From Phycisphaerales bacterium (GTDB taxonomy: Bacteria; Planctomycetota; Phycisphaerae; Phycisphaerales; SM1A02), in contig JAPKCC010000003.1 in NCBI GenBank assembly GCA_028823105.1, positions 1 through 64,000 on the forward strand: 64,000 bases of DNA. Direction: 5' to 3'. A program made the position numbers and the translations under genes. Each line of letters begins with the position of its first letter. The first letter of the stretch is position 1. This document shows positions 29,259 to 38,935 of this stretch, one piece after another. The notes under the pieces were generated by a model that saw nothing but the letters and a program-made list of their open reading frames with translations, was not told the DNA's origin and searched no databases.

Positions 29259-30698
29259 TCAATCCGCGGCTTCAGCCTTCTCGAACGAGCGTTCGAGCAC
29301 TTCGAATACCGGCCCAAACTGAGCCGGCTCCATCACGCCGACCGGCGGGAGGAAGCGAAGGTGATATGGATCATGGCCGCAGATGAAGGCGATGAGCCCT
29401 TCCGCGAACATGATGTGCAACGCCTTCATGATCTTCGCCCGACTGCCGCCGAAGGGCGTCAATCGGCACATGCCACCGGTACCTGCGACCAGCTCGGTGA
29501 TCGGGCGTCCGAGGGTGTCAACCGCTGGCGGGAACCACTCCGGATGCGCGGCCACGAAGGCATTCGCATGTTCCCGGAAGGCCGCCTGCAATCCGGCGAT
29601 CCGCCCGTCCGGGCCGTAGTAACCACCGTCACGAAGTCGCCGAAGGGCCGCGAGCCCGACCTGCAACGCACTACTTGATCCGATGAAGGTGCCACTGAGC
29701 AGCCCCGGCTTCGGATTGAACTCATCGGTGTAAAGGCAGGCGCAGATCTGGCTCATCTTGCCCAGCGTCAATACGTCCACGTATTCGCCGAGCCCGAGCA
29801 CGTCGTAGTAGTACATCTCGGTATTGCGTCCGAACGTCTGGACCTCGTCATCCCACACCGGGACGCCGCGCTCGCGACACATTTCCATGAGCGGCACGAA
29901 GAACTCTCGCGGGGCGGTGCGGAATCCGCCTTCGCCCTGGACGAGTTCGAAGATGAAGCAACTGTGCTGTCCGGGATATCGCTTGAGACACTCGTCGAGA
30001 TGCCAGACCGCCATCTCGATGGATCGCTCCCCCATCGCGGGATCGTAGAACGGCATGTAATCGACGTGCGTGTTCAACGGGATGCCTACGCGACCCGCGG
30101 CGGAATCGCCGATCTGGGCCATGGTGGTCGACCGACCTAGGAAGCAGTCCTGGAACGCGATGACCCGCGGTGCACCGTTGGTCTTCTGTTGGCAGACTTT
30201 GAGGGCGCTCTCGTTGGCCATGGCGCCGGAATTGGTTGTGAAGCAGTTGCTGAGTCGAGATCCCTTGGCGGCTTCCTGCGAGAGGAACTCCGCGGTCTCG
30301 ATGCTCTCTGAGTTGTACTGGAGGTTTCCCTCCATTACCACGTCACCGAGCGCCGACTCCAACGCCACCCGTACCAGCCCAGGATCGCTGTGGCCGAACA
30401 TGTGCACGCCGATGCCGTTGATCATGTCCCATTTCACGGAGCCATCGACAAGTTCGACCAGCGGACCGTTTCCGATGCCGCTCCCGACGTAGGGGTAGAG
30501 CGCTCCCTTTCCGCGGGCTTCCGCAGAACGGGCAAGCCAACCTTCGAGGGTCTCGGTCCCGCCATCGACCGGCGGACGGGGTTCGGTGATCGAAGACTGG
30601 GAAGACTCAAGCCGCTGGATCACCGCATCGAGTGCCGCGACGACATCGGGGCTCTGGCGAAATGAATCGGCGACCGTGGCTGACTGGGACGTGCTCAC
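29259..30698 (-). CDS. Class-III PLP-dependent aminotransferase, candidate AstC-equivalent
   Basis: FTTNSGAMANESALKVC, IFELVQGEGGF, VPVWDDEVQTFGR, LTLGKMSQICACL. Probable GTG start at VSTSQSATV (30698) with AGGAGG upstream. Confidence 0.85.
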   Translation of the reverse strand: MSTSQSATVADSFRQSPDVVAALDAVIQRLESSQSSITEPRPPVDGGTETLEGWLARSAEARGKGALYPYVGSGIGNGPLVELVDGSVKWDMINGIGVHMFGHSDPGLVRVALESALGDVVMEGNLQYNSESIETAEFLSQEAAKGSRLSNCFTTNSGAMANESALKVCQQKTNGAPRVIAFQDCFLGRSTTMAQIGDSAAGRVGIPLNTHVDYMPFYDPAMGERSIEMAVWHLDECLKRYPGQHSCFIFELVQGEGGFRTAPREFFVPLMEMCRERGVPVWDDEVQTFGRNTEMYYYDVLGLGEYVDVLTLGKMSQICACLYTDEFNPKPGLLSGTFIGSSSALQVGLAALRRLRDGGYYGPDGRIAGLQAAFREHANAFVAAHPEWFPPAVDTLGRPITELVAGTGGMCRLTPFGGSRAKIMKALHIMFAEGLIAFICGHDPYHLRFLPPVGVMEPAQFGPVFEVLERSFEKAEAAD

Positions 30699-30849
30699 GC
30701 GACTGACCTCCTGAAAATTGATCCGAGGTTGATAAAAACTCACTCAAGGCGAGTCAAAGGACGAAAAACGTTCGAACGGACGGGAAATCGGGACTCTAGA
30801 GACGGCCAGAATGGGGCCACCCGGATAAAGGCCCTCCCGAATCAGATCC

Positions 30850-32157
30850 TCATGATATCGACCGTCCGGATCCTGACCTTCCCCCGAATCCGTCACGATC
30901 CAGCCGATGCAGCAGGATCGCGAACAACGTCGCCCGCTCCACGAGGCTCTCCAACTGGACATGCTCGTCAGGGCGGTGCATTCCACCGCCCCGGACCCCC
31001 AGGGTGTCGATGGTCGGCACGCCAGCCTGTTGAATCACATTGCCATCGCAGACCCCGCCGGTGGCGGCGAAAGGCATCGGATGACCAAGATCCTCGCTGG
31101 CCTTCCGGGCGGTCTCCGCGAGCGCCAGAACCTCCGGCGTCGAGGGTTTGGCAGCCCGGATGAACGCGGTGTGGGCCACGAGTCTCGGAGGATCCTCCGC
31201 CTCGGCCTTCATCGCCTCGTTCAGTTCGTCGACCACCCTTCGAATCGACCGATCGAGATCCTGTCGGGTCGCCTCGTCGCGGTACCGCACGTTGCCCCAG
31301 CAGCGAGCGTGGTGGGCGACGGCGTTGGTCACCTGCCCACCATGCATGGGACCAATGTTGACGATGCGTCCGGCGTCGGCATCGGCGAGGGCGGAGATCT
31401 CGATGATCGCCCGAGCGATCGCGAGCACCGCCGATCGCCCTTCCGCGAAAGCCCGGCCGACATGCGTTGCCCGGCCGTGAGCTTCGATCATGAAGGCTCC
31501 CGACCCCATTCGTTCTACGACCAGCGAGCCATCGGGAAGCGCGGGCTCGAGCACCAGTCCGACGTCGTGCCCTTCGGCGACTTCAAGCAACGCCTGCTCT
31601 GAAAAATAAGTGCCGGTCTCTTCGTCAGGTACCAGCGCCACCGTCCAGTCCAAGGGTCGCCCAAGTTCCTTGAGGATCTCCAGCGCGGTGATCGCGACCA
31701 GAAGACCGCCCTTCATGTCCATGACTCCAGGGCCGTGCGCCAAGCCGCCGACGTCCTCCGAGAGCACCTGAAACGGACCGTGCGGATCGTGCACCGTGTC
31801 GAGGTGGCCACAGATCATGAATCGGACGGCGTCCCGGCCGTCGCCGACGGCGTGACGAGCCACGAGCATCGGCGGGACGTCCTCCGCAGTCGCCGCGGCG
31901 TTCGGATCATCGGAGCCCGTCCGAATCTTGATCCAACCCGGACGAGGTTGACCCGGCATTGACTCCAGCGTCCCGCCGACCGCCTCCAGCCGGGTCGCCA
32001 GCAACGCCCGAAACGCGTCCAGTCCAGGCGTGTGATTGAATCCGGTGGGAATAGCCACGAATTCGGCGAGTTCCTGACGCATCCGGTCATCGCGCCGCTG
32101 CACTGCAGAGGCGATGCGTTGTTCGAATTCGTCGAGCCGATCAAGATCAATATTCAT
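30850..32157 (-). CDS. M20-family metallohydrolase (CPG2/ArgE/DapE-like)
   Basis: FMICGHLDTVHDPHGPFQ, GPGVMDMKGGLLVAITALEIL, VPDEETGTYFSE. Start overlaps dapF stop (ATGA). Confidence 0.88.
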   Translation of the reverse strand: MNIDLDRLDEFEQRIASAVQRRDDRMRQELAEFVAIPTGFNHTPGLDAFRALLATRLEAVGGTLESMPGQPRPGWIKIRTGSDDPNAAATAEDVPPMLVARHAVGDGRDAVRFMICGHLDTVHDPHGPFQVLSEDVGGLAHGPGVMDMKGGLLVAITALEILKELGRPLDWTVALVPDEETGTYFSEQALLEVAEGHDVGLVLEPALPDGSLVVERMGSGAFMIEAHGRATHVGRAFAEGRSAVLAIARAIIEISALADADAGRIVNIGPMHGGQVTNAVAHHARCWGNVRYRDEATRQDLDRSIRRVVDELNEAMKAEAEDPPRLVAHTAFIRAAKPSTPEVLALAETARKASEDLGHPMPFAATGGVCDGNVIQQAGVPTIDTLGVRGGGMHRPDEHVQLESLVERATLFAILLHRLDRDGFGGRSGSGRSIS

Positions 32158-33098
32158 GCTTTCAATTCCTGCCGGGCGTTCCCGGGGTCTTCGGCGGCCA
32201 GTGCCGCCGGATCGATCTCACCTTGGAAAACCTCCGTCGCAGGACCTGACATCGAGACCGAATCGCCGGAGACTCCCGACCAGTCCAACCGCAATCGGCC
32301 GCCGGGCAATGTCGCCTCCAACGGCGAAGTGATCCGCCCCTCGAGCATGCCGGCCACGCAGACGGCGCACGCCCCCGTCCCACAGGCCTGGGTCATGCCA
32401 CTCCCCCGTTCCCAGGTTCGCATGCGAACCGAGCCGGCCCCTGTCACCTGCACAAGATGAAGATTGATCCGATTCGGAAACCACGCATGATCTTCGAAGA
32501 TTGGCCCCACGCGATCGAGCGGCGCTGCCGCGACATCGCTGCAGAAAACGACGACGTGGGGATTCCCCATCGACACGAGGGTCAACTGTGGTTCCAGTCC
32601 GCAGGCCATCGCGTCATCTCGATTGATGCCGAATGCGCGTGGGTCGAATGAATGCGCGATCACCTGCGCGGTCGGCTCGATTCCGGGAACCTTCGCCGGA
32701 ATCGATGCGGCGGTGAGACCCGGGGCGCCCATGTCGACCTTGACAGACTCAACCTTTTCGGCGGACCCCCGGTCCCAGGTCAGGGATCGGACGCCCCCGG
32801 CGGTCTCGACTCGCAATGGCTGTGCGTCGGCGATCCCACGATCGACGAGAAACTTCGCGACGCATCGGATTCCGTTTCCGCACATCTCCCCATCACTGCC
32901 GTCCGCATTGAACATCCGCATCCGAGCGTGGTTGGCGGAATCCTCTGGGGGGTCAATGATGATCAGTCCATCGGCGCCGATGCCGCGATGCCGATCACTC
33001 ACCAGACGACTGACCGCGGATGGATCCGCGATCCGATCGTGGCGACCGTCGACAAACAGGTAGTCGTTTCCGATTCCGTGCATCTTTACGAAGTGCAT
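32154..33098 (-). CDS. dapF: Diaminopimelate epimerase
   Basis: MHFVKMHGIGNDYLFVDG, FNADGSDGEMCGNGIRCVAKF, MGNPHVVVF, ERGSGMTQACGTGACA. Confidence 0.96.
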   Translation of the reverse strand: MHFVKMHGIGNDYLFVDGRHDRIADPSAVSRLVSDRHRGIGADGLIIIDPPEDSANHARMRMFNADGSDGEMCGNGIRCVAKFLVDRGIADAQPLRVETAGGVRSLTWDRGSAEKVESVKVDMGAPGLTAASIPAKVPGIEPTAQVIAHSFDPRAFGINRDDAMACGLEPQLTLVSMGNPHVVVFCSDVAAAPLDRVGPIFEDHAWFPNRINLHLVQVTGAGSVRMRTWERGSGMTQACGTGACAVCVAGMLEGRITSPLEATLPGGRLRLDWSGVSGDSVSMSGPATEVFQGEIDPAALAAEDPGNARQELKA

Positions 33099-33102
33099 AC
33101 CG

Positions 33103-34596
33103 TCATTGTCCCTCGATCATGACCAGGGCGGGTGGATCTGATCCGGCTTCCTCAAAATTTGCCGGGGATTGAAGCCACCAGCGGAGAAGCGAGGCGACCA
33201 CGACGAGCACCGAGACGATCTCGATGACCCGGACCAGTCGATCGATCGGAAGTCGATCGATCGGACGGTCCAGCAGCGTCAGGAGATGACGCCGTCGGGA
33301 GGCGATCGACCCGTGTCGCCAAGTAAACCGACTCAACGCCACACCATTGACGCCCGCCACGGCCACCAGAGCCGATCGCATCGCATCCACGCCCGCGATG
33401 GAAACCTGAGGCAAGGGGCGATCGTCGGCATCGACGGACATGCGAACCGCGGCGAAGGCATCCGCCTGCCGCTCGAACCGGCGGGAGATCCATCCGAATC
33501 CCACCAACGTTCCGAGCAGCACGAGGGCAGTGGCGCCAATGTCGATCCACCAGAGTTGCTCGTTGATCGTCGAGGCGGCGCCGCCGGCGTCGATGCAGGC
33601 GTTGCGGAGAGCGATCATGAACGGCTCGGCGATTTCGGCACAGAGCATGGCCAGGGCAATCAGCGTCACTGCCATCCAGGGCATGTGATGGCGTCGAGCG
33701 TGGGCGAGTTCGTGGGCCATCACCGCCATGACCTGTTCGCGACGCAGCGTGTCGATGAGGCCATCGGTCAGGAGGACCCATCGCAGCGGGCCGATGAACC
33801 CCGTGACCCCCGCGTTGATCATGCTCCCGCCGGTCGGCCACAGGAGGATCTCGCGGACGGGGACCTTCGCTTGCTCGCACATCAGAAGGAGCGTCGAACG
33901 GATCTCCCCCTCCGGAAACGGTTTCGCTCCGAGCAATCGAACGACGAAACCCGGCGCCGCGAGCGCGATGGGAATGACCATCGCCGCCGAAGCGAGTGCG
34001 GGAACCCACTCGGGAACGTCGGCGTCACTGCCATCGATCGCCCGTCGAACCAGGTCACCCGTCATCGCCAGCAGACCGAGCGGCAGAAGGATGATCAACA
34101 TCTGGGTCCGAACCTGCATGGAAACCCAGGCCGCGCGGGACGGTGCCGGATGAACTGGAAGCCCGTCGTCCAGCCGCCGCAGAAGAGTGGCCTCTCGGGC
34201 TCGATGCTCGAAGGGATGGAAGATCCACCACGCGGCGGTGATCGCAAGCAGGGCGGGCGCCACAGTGATGACTTCGTCGAGGATGAGTACATCGCCGACC
34301 ATCGCCTGCACGGCCTCTCGGAATCCCAGTAGAAGTACGCCGGCGACGACGATTCCCACCGCGATCCACTGCACCAGACGCAGGCAGCGAGCCGCACGTT
34401 CGAACTGCGCCGCCGGATGACGACCCTCGAGACGCTTCTGGAAGACCTTCGCGGTCACCGTCGCCAAAAGGAGCAGCAGCACCGTCCCGAACACGACCAT
34501 GCCGATACTCGCGACGGCTGAAACACCTTCACCGATTCCGGATGACCCGCCGGGAAGCAGTACCACCGCGACAAGGATGATGAGCAGGACCTGCAA
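33103..34596 (-). CDS. M48-family membrane metallopeptidase (HtpX-like)
   Basis: MAVMAHELAHARRHHM zinc motif; multiple transmembrane segments; ERQADAFAAVRMS. Confidence 0.8.
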   Translation of the reverse strand: MQVLLIILVAVVLLPGGSSGIGEGVSAVASIGMVVFGTVLLLLLATVTAKVFQKRLEGRHPAAQFERAARCLRLVQWIAVGIVVAGVLLLGFREAVQAMVGDVLILDEVITVAPALLAITAAWWIFHPFEHRAREATLLRRLDDGLPVHPAPSRAAWVSMQVRTQMLIILLPLGLLAMTGDLVRRAIDGSDADVPEWVPALASAAMVIPIALAAPGFVVRLLGAKPFPEGEIRSTLLLMCEQAKVPVREILLWPTGGSMINAGVTGFIGPLRWVLLTDGLIDTLRREQVMAVMAHELAHARRHHMPWMAVTLIALAMLCAEIAEPFMIALRNACIDAGGAASTINEQLWWIDIGATALVLLGTLVGFGWISRRFERQADAFAAVRMSVDADDRPLPQVSIAGVDAMRSALVAVAGVNGVALSRFTWRHGSIASRRRHLLTLLDRPIDRLPIDRLVRVIEIVSVLVVVASLLRWWLQSPANFEEAGSDPPALVMIEGQ

Positions 34597-34695
34597 AGCG
34601 GAGTCTCTCCTGTACGGTCGTCACTCGTCTACCGAGGCAGCCGTCTCCTCGCGGAACCCGCCTCACCGAGGATCGGTCGGTGTCCTCATCGATGC

Positions 34696-36195
34696 TCAAT
34701 CAGGCCGGCGGAACGTGCCGAGATCGACCACGACGCCGCCATGTCGATAGTAGTCGGCATTGATCGTCCGACTGTCGATGAAGGTGAACACGAGGCAGTT
34801 GGCACGAGTCGATTCCGCATACGCGAAGTCACCCATGTGCGGTCCCGCATATTCGGCGTTGTCGAATTCCTGAGCGTGATTGTGGAAGTGGAAGACGCCG
34901 CTGTAAGCCGCGTCGAACAGATCCTGAGTTGCCTCGAATCGGTTGTCGCCTCTTCGAAGCCGAGGCGGAAACTCCAGGAGTTCGATCCGTCCTTTCTGGT
35001 CGACTGCGAGAACGCCTCCGAACTCAGTGTCGTCATCGAGTAAGTCACGCTCCGCGTAGTCGAATACATGACTTCGCAGCGCGTCGATCGAGAGCGATTC
35101 GATGGCGATGCGCATCGCCAATAGGTCGTTCCAGGAAAGTTTCTCACGCACATCACGAAGACGTTCGGTGTGCGATCTGTTCCAGCCCGTGAAGTTCGCG
35201 GCGTAGAGACGGCGTCCATCGACGTCGACGTCGCGTTGAAGTCCGGCGTAGAGCGACGCCTCATCCTGTTCGAGGAGCGAAGGGTCGATCCGCATGGCCG
35301 CCACGAGGATTCCCAGATCACGCAATTCGAGCCGGCTGCGACGATCCTCGGAAAGTCGTTGGCTCGCCTCCTCGGCGGCATCGAGGAAACCCGAATTCTC
35401 TGGCTGGCAGAGGGCGCGAGCCCAGATGATCTCTTCCCGGTTGCGCGGGATGATCCCCGTCCGGTCGGCAATCGTGCGCAGATCCGTAAACATGCCGTCC
35501 TTCGGAGAGATTTCACTGTCCTTGAGCAGCTCGACGACTCGTTCCCGCTGTCCCTCGGCAATGAGCAACTCCCAGCACCGAGCTCGAAGATTCGCCGACA
35601 CGATCGGATCGGCATCCAGCATCACCTGCACCAGCACGTCTGGCAGTTTTTGCTCGCCGTACATCTCGACCAGCGCGAGCCGCTCCGGTCGCTCCGCAGG
35701 CGTGTCGACCCAGTTGGGTATCGGCCGCGCCCAGGCTCGGATCAACGTCGGCGTCATGTCGATCCACGACTCTTCCGCAATCAGCTCGCAAAGCCGGGCA
35801 CGCCATTGCAGCGCATCGATCTTCGGCATCTGAATCTCTAGAAGCCGTTTCAAGCCTTCTCGATCGATCGCTTCCATACGACGATAGGCCATCTCCCGAA
35901 CATCGATGAAGTACCCATCGGCGACGATCACCCGCTTGAGTGTCTGGCTGGTCACCGACGGATCGCCCGTGGCTTCGAGCATCCGCATCGCCGCGTAGTG
36001 TCGGCCGGTGATCTCATTTGGATTCGAGAGCACTGTGACCGGATCCTCAATCGGCCTCGGTGCACAACCACCGCCGATCATGATCAGGGCGGCGAGACCA
36101 CAACTCCGAAACAAGGTCTTCGTTCGAGCGCGAAACGAAAGGTCGTTTCTCTTTGAGGTCGTCGCGGATGAGATCGAGAATCGTCTAAAAGTCAC
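34696..36195 (-). CDS. Lipoprotein with HEAT-like helical repeats and C-terminal JAMM/MPN-like segment
   Basis: Lipobox-like SCGLAALIMIGGGC; helical repeat region; TEFGGVLAVDQKGRIELLEF...GVFHFHNHAQEFDNAEYAGPHMGD. Start codon uncertain. Confidence 0.55.
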   Translation of the reverse strand: MTFRRFSISSATTSKRNDLSFRARTKTLFRSCGLAALIMIGGGCAPRPIEDPVTVLSNPNEITGRHYAAMRMLEATGDPSVTSQTLKRVIVADGYFIDVREMAYRRMEAIDREGLKRLLEIQMPKIDALQWRARLCELIAEESWIDMTPTLIRAWARPIPNWVDTPAERPERLALVEMYGEQKLPDVLVQVMLDADPIVSANLRARCWELLIAEGQRERVVELLKDSEISPKDGMFTDLRTIADRTGIIPRNREEIIWARALCQPENSGFLDAAEEASQRLSEDRRSRLELRDLGILVAAMRIDPSLLEQDEASLYAGLQRDVDVDGRRLYAANFTGWNRSHTERLRDVREKLSWNDLLAMRIAIESLSIDALRSHVFDYAERDLLDDDTEFGGVLAVDQKGRIELLEFPPRLRRGDNRFEATQDLFDAAYSGVFHFHNHAQEFDNAEYAGPHMGDFAYAESTRANCLVFTFIDSRTINADYYRHGGVVVDLGTFRRPD

Positions 36196-36366
36196 GGAAT
36201 GCTGGCCTCCATGCCGGCGTCGTCGCCTGGAGTCTCCAGCAAAAGGCCGGAGGTCCACCGTTGATCGGCGACAGACTGCATTTGACTCTATCATCGAGTT
36301 GATCGGAACTCCGGGCGCGACCGGCATCGGATCGGGCTCATTTCGACGGTTTCCAAGGAACGTACC

Positions 36367-36627
36367 ATGTCAGATCCCGCCCCAGATGCTTCGAATGAGT
36401 CACTCCAAGCGCGGGTGGAACGAGTTCTGGCCCTGATCCGGCCTGGGGTGCAGGAGGATGGCGGCGACTTTGAACTCGTCAAAATCTCCGAGTCGGGCGT
36501 GGTTCAGATCCGCTTCCTCGGGGCCTGCATCGGCTGCCCTTCCAGTGAAATGACCCTTCGCGACGGAATCGCGCGAAATCTGCGCGATCGAGTCCCCGAA
36601 GTCACTGAGGTCATTGCAGTCGATTAG
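36367..36627 (+). CDS. NifU C-terminal-domain Fe-S scaffold-like protein
   Basis: VQEDGGDFELVKI...VQIRFLGACIGCPSSEMTLRDGIARNLRDRVPEVTEV. Confidence 0.9.
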   Translation: MSDPAPDASNESLQARVERVLALIRPGVQEDGGDFELVKISESGVVQIRFLGACIGCPSSEMTLRDGIARNLRDRVPEVTEVIAVD

Positions 36628-36803
36628 GGTCTTTGACCTCCGAGACGCTTGAGGAATCCGGCGATCTTGACTTCTGTGATCGGCGTCATTCGGCTACCCT
36701 GTATGGAGCCGAATGATCTCGGCAGGCTGCTTTCCCGGGTTCAGAGCCAGACTGCTCCGAAACCTTTTCTTGGAAGAGTGGCCTCAGGCAGGAGGACCTG
36801 ATC

Positions 36804-37028
36804 ATGCTAGTAATCACCCGTCGCGAAGGCGAGGAAGTCATCATCGGAGACCCCTCGTCCCCACTCGGCGTCGTTCGAGTGGCGGTCATCAAAGGGGATC
36901 GAGTGCGACTTGCATTCGAGTTTCCCCGCGAGGTTGCGGTTCACCGGCGAGAGGTCGCCGAGCAGATCGTGGCAGACGAAGAAGCACCTTCCGTCGCCGG
37001 CAAGATCCGACCCGCATCCGAGGGTTGA
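36804..37028 (+). CDS. csrA: Carbon storage regulator CsrA
   Basis: MLVITRREGEEVIIGD...VIKGDRVRLAFEFPREVAVHRREVAEQI. Confidence 0.92.
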   Translation: MLVITRREGEEVIIGDPSSPLGVVRVAVIKGDRVRLAFEFPREVAVHRREVAEQIVADEEAPSVAGKIRPASEG

Positions 37029-37070
37029 ACGACCTTCCCCGGGCACTCGCTCTCGTAAGTAAATTTGGTG

Positions 37071-37105
37071 GAACGCACGCCCTTCCGGCGTGCGTTCTTT
37101 CTTTT
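37071..37105 (+). terminator. Intrinsic terminator after csrA
   Basis: GAACGCACGC-CCTTCCG-GCGTGCGTTC followed by TTTCTTTT. Confidence 0.85.
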
Positions 37106-37125
37106 AGTCACGTCTATAGACGGCA

Positions 37126-37170
37126 TCTCTCAAAAAATCGCCCACGCCGTCCGACGGACGGCGTGGGCGG
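37126..37170 (-). terminator. Minus-strand terminator downstream of mraZ
   Basis: CGCCCACGCCGTCCG/CGGACGGCGTGGGCG palindrome followed on the minus strand by ATTTTTTGAG. Confidence 0.8.
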
Positions 37171-37543
37171 CGAAGCGAAGCAGCCATCGAGCCCCCGCTC
37201 ATATGGCCGACACCCCTCGATCCGAAAGACGCGGATCGGCGAGCCGGGGTCTCACACCCCGAGGTGCTCCGGGATCATCCGTGACCCGCGAAGCATCGAA
37301 TGCCCGAGTCGTCCTTGACTCGGTCCGCGCGAACCAGGTGCCCCCCTGCTCGCGTTGCCCTGAAAAACAAGGCGTATACGGTCGAAGAACGTGCCGCGAC
37401 GATCATCCGTGACCGCCGCGACGCGGTACAACCGCGCCGTCGACTCGACCGCGTGCCGACGACGCCCTGGACGACCGATCCGTGGTCGTCTTGACTGCCT
37501 GCGGGACGATGCCCGCGTTGATTCTGAATGGAAGAGTGCAGGT

Positions 37544-38017
37544 TCATCGACCACCCTCCGTTTCCGAGCGTGCGGTGCGTGCTTGCCTCGCCCGACGCCA
37601 CACGTCTCGTTCCGAGGGCAACGACGCCTGCTCGCGTCGCCAGTCTTCTGGAAGGATCACTTCGAGGTGATCGCGAACGCCCATGACCATCACACTTCCG
37701 GAGAGTCCGTAGCGGGTCAGTAGTCGATCGGGCAGCCGGATCCGGCCGGCCGAATCGATCGGACACCGCGCTGATTGCGAGAAGATCACACGCTCGAAAT
37801 CGATCTGATCCTCGTCGCCGAGGAGCGAACCGCCGAGTTCCGATGCGAGCTCGGCAAAGGTCCGTTCCGGCCAGAGCCAGAGATTTCCGGTCGCCCCGGG
37901 AGCCGCGACGAATGCCGTTCCATGCGTCGCCTCGTCGAACACATCCCGAAGTTCGGCTGGGATTGCCAGTCGATTCTTCGTATCGATCGTGTGCTCGAAG
38001 TGGCCTAGAAAAAGCAC
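37544..38017 (-). CDS. mraZ: Transcriptional regulator MraZ
   Basis: MLFLGHFEHTIDTKNRLAIPAELRD...VIFSQSARCPIDSAGRIRLPDRLLTRYGLSGSVMVMGVRDHLEVI. Confidence 0.92.
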   Translation of the reverse strand: MLFLGHFEHTIDTKNRLAIPAELRDVFDEATHGTAFVAAPGATGNLWLWPERTFAELASELGGSLLGDEDQIDFERVIFSQSARCPIDSAGRIRLPDRLLTRYGLSGSVMVMGVRDHLEVILPEDWRREQASLPSERDVWRRARQARTARSETEGGR

Positions 38018-38312
38018 GCATCAGGTCTCCGGAGAGTCGTGGTCGGTCCGAGTCCAACAATGGAACCCACCGAGGTCTTCACGAACGGAGAATACTCCAC
38101 ATCGCCCCATTCTTCAACACAACTCACCATTTTTCAACAATTCAAGACTCTAATGCCCCCCAGGGCTCATCAGATCCCGCCATGGTTGCTCTCAAAGCGT
38201 TGCCTGACAAAGACTTATGGACATTCTCGAATAATAGCGCATCATTCCCACATTCCCCCCCCAAATTTCCGAAGACCGACCTCCCTTCGTGTCTTCGACC
38301 TCCGGAACGACC

Positions 38313-38909
38313 ATGCCCCTAGAGACCAAGGCCAAATCTGTATGCAAGGACGCCATGGCGAGGATGCCCTCCGGCCGCTTTCTGATGACCGCGGCCTTTG
38401 GTGAGGCTCGCAACGGAATGATCGTGACGCAGGTGCTGAAGTGTGCCGACGTACCACCGACGATCACGGTCTCGGTTCGCAAGGGTCACGCCCTCAGTCC
38501 ATTGATTCGAGACTCAGGATGCTTCGCACTCTGTGAAATCGCCGAGACCGATCTGATGCTCCCAAGGCTCTTTCAACGGCCCAGTGCCCTGCAAGGCGAA
38601 GACCCATTCCTCGGACATTGTCTGGTTCCCCATACGCGGGATATTCCCGTTCCAAAGTCCGCCGCATCGTGGGTGGTCTGCGACTTGCTCCGACATCTCG
38701 ATATCGAAGCGGATCACGAGATCTATATCGGTCGCGTGGTTCTAGGGGGAGTGCTCGAGGTCGTCGTCCAAACGTCCAAGAATGGCACACCGAAGGCCAT
38801 CAAGAATACGAAGGCCTCTCGGAGGCGCCCCGGGACCGACGGAAGGGCAAATCCTAAGATCGAGGTCGACGCACCCGCAGATCAGAAAAAGAGCGAAACC
38901 GCGACCTGA
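38313..38909 (+). CDS. Flavin reductase-like FMN-binding split-barrel protein
   Basis: MARMPSGRFLMTAAFGEARNGMIVTQVLKCADVPPTITVSVRKGHALSPLIRDSGCFALCEI; start taken at MPLETKAK. Confidence 0.7.
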   Translation: MPLETKAKSVCKDAMARMPSGRFLMTAAFGEARNGMIVTQVLKCADVPPTITVSVRKGHALSPLIRDSGCFALCEIAETDLMLPRLFQRPSALQGEDPFLGHCLVPHTRDIPVPKSAASWVVCDLLRHLDIEADHEIYIGRVVLGGVLEVVVQTSKNGTPKAIKNTKASRRRPGTDGRANPKIEVDAPADQKKSETAT

Positions 38910-38935
38910 TTCGAGTTCGACCACGGGCTACCATC

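Noticed and set aside
37252-37554. Possible small gene translationally coupled to mraZ (ATGA at 37544-37547) or a 64-aa plus-strand ORF at 37300-37494
   Set aside because: Several overlapping frames are open, none resembles a known family, and no frame is clearly preferred.
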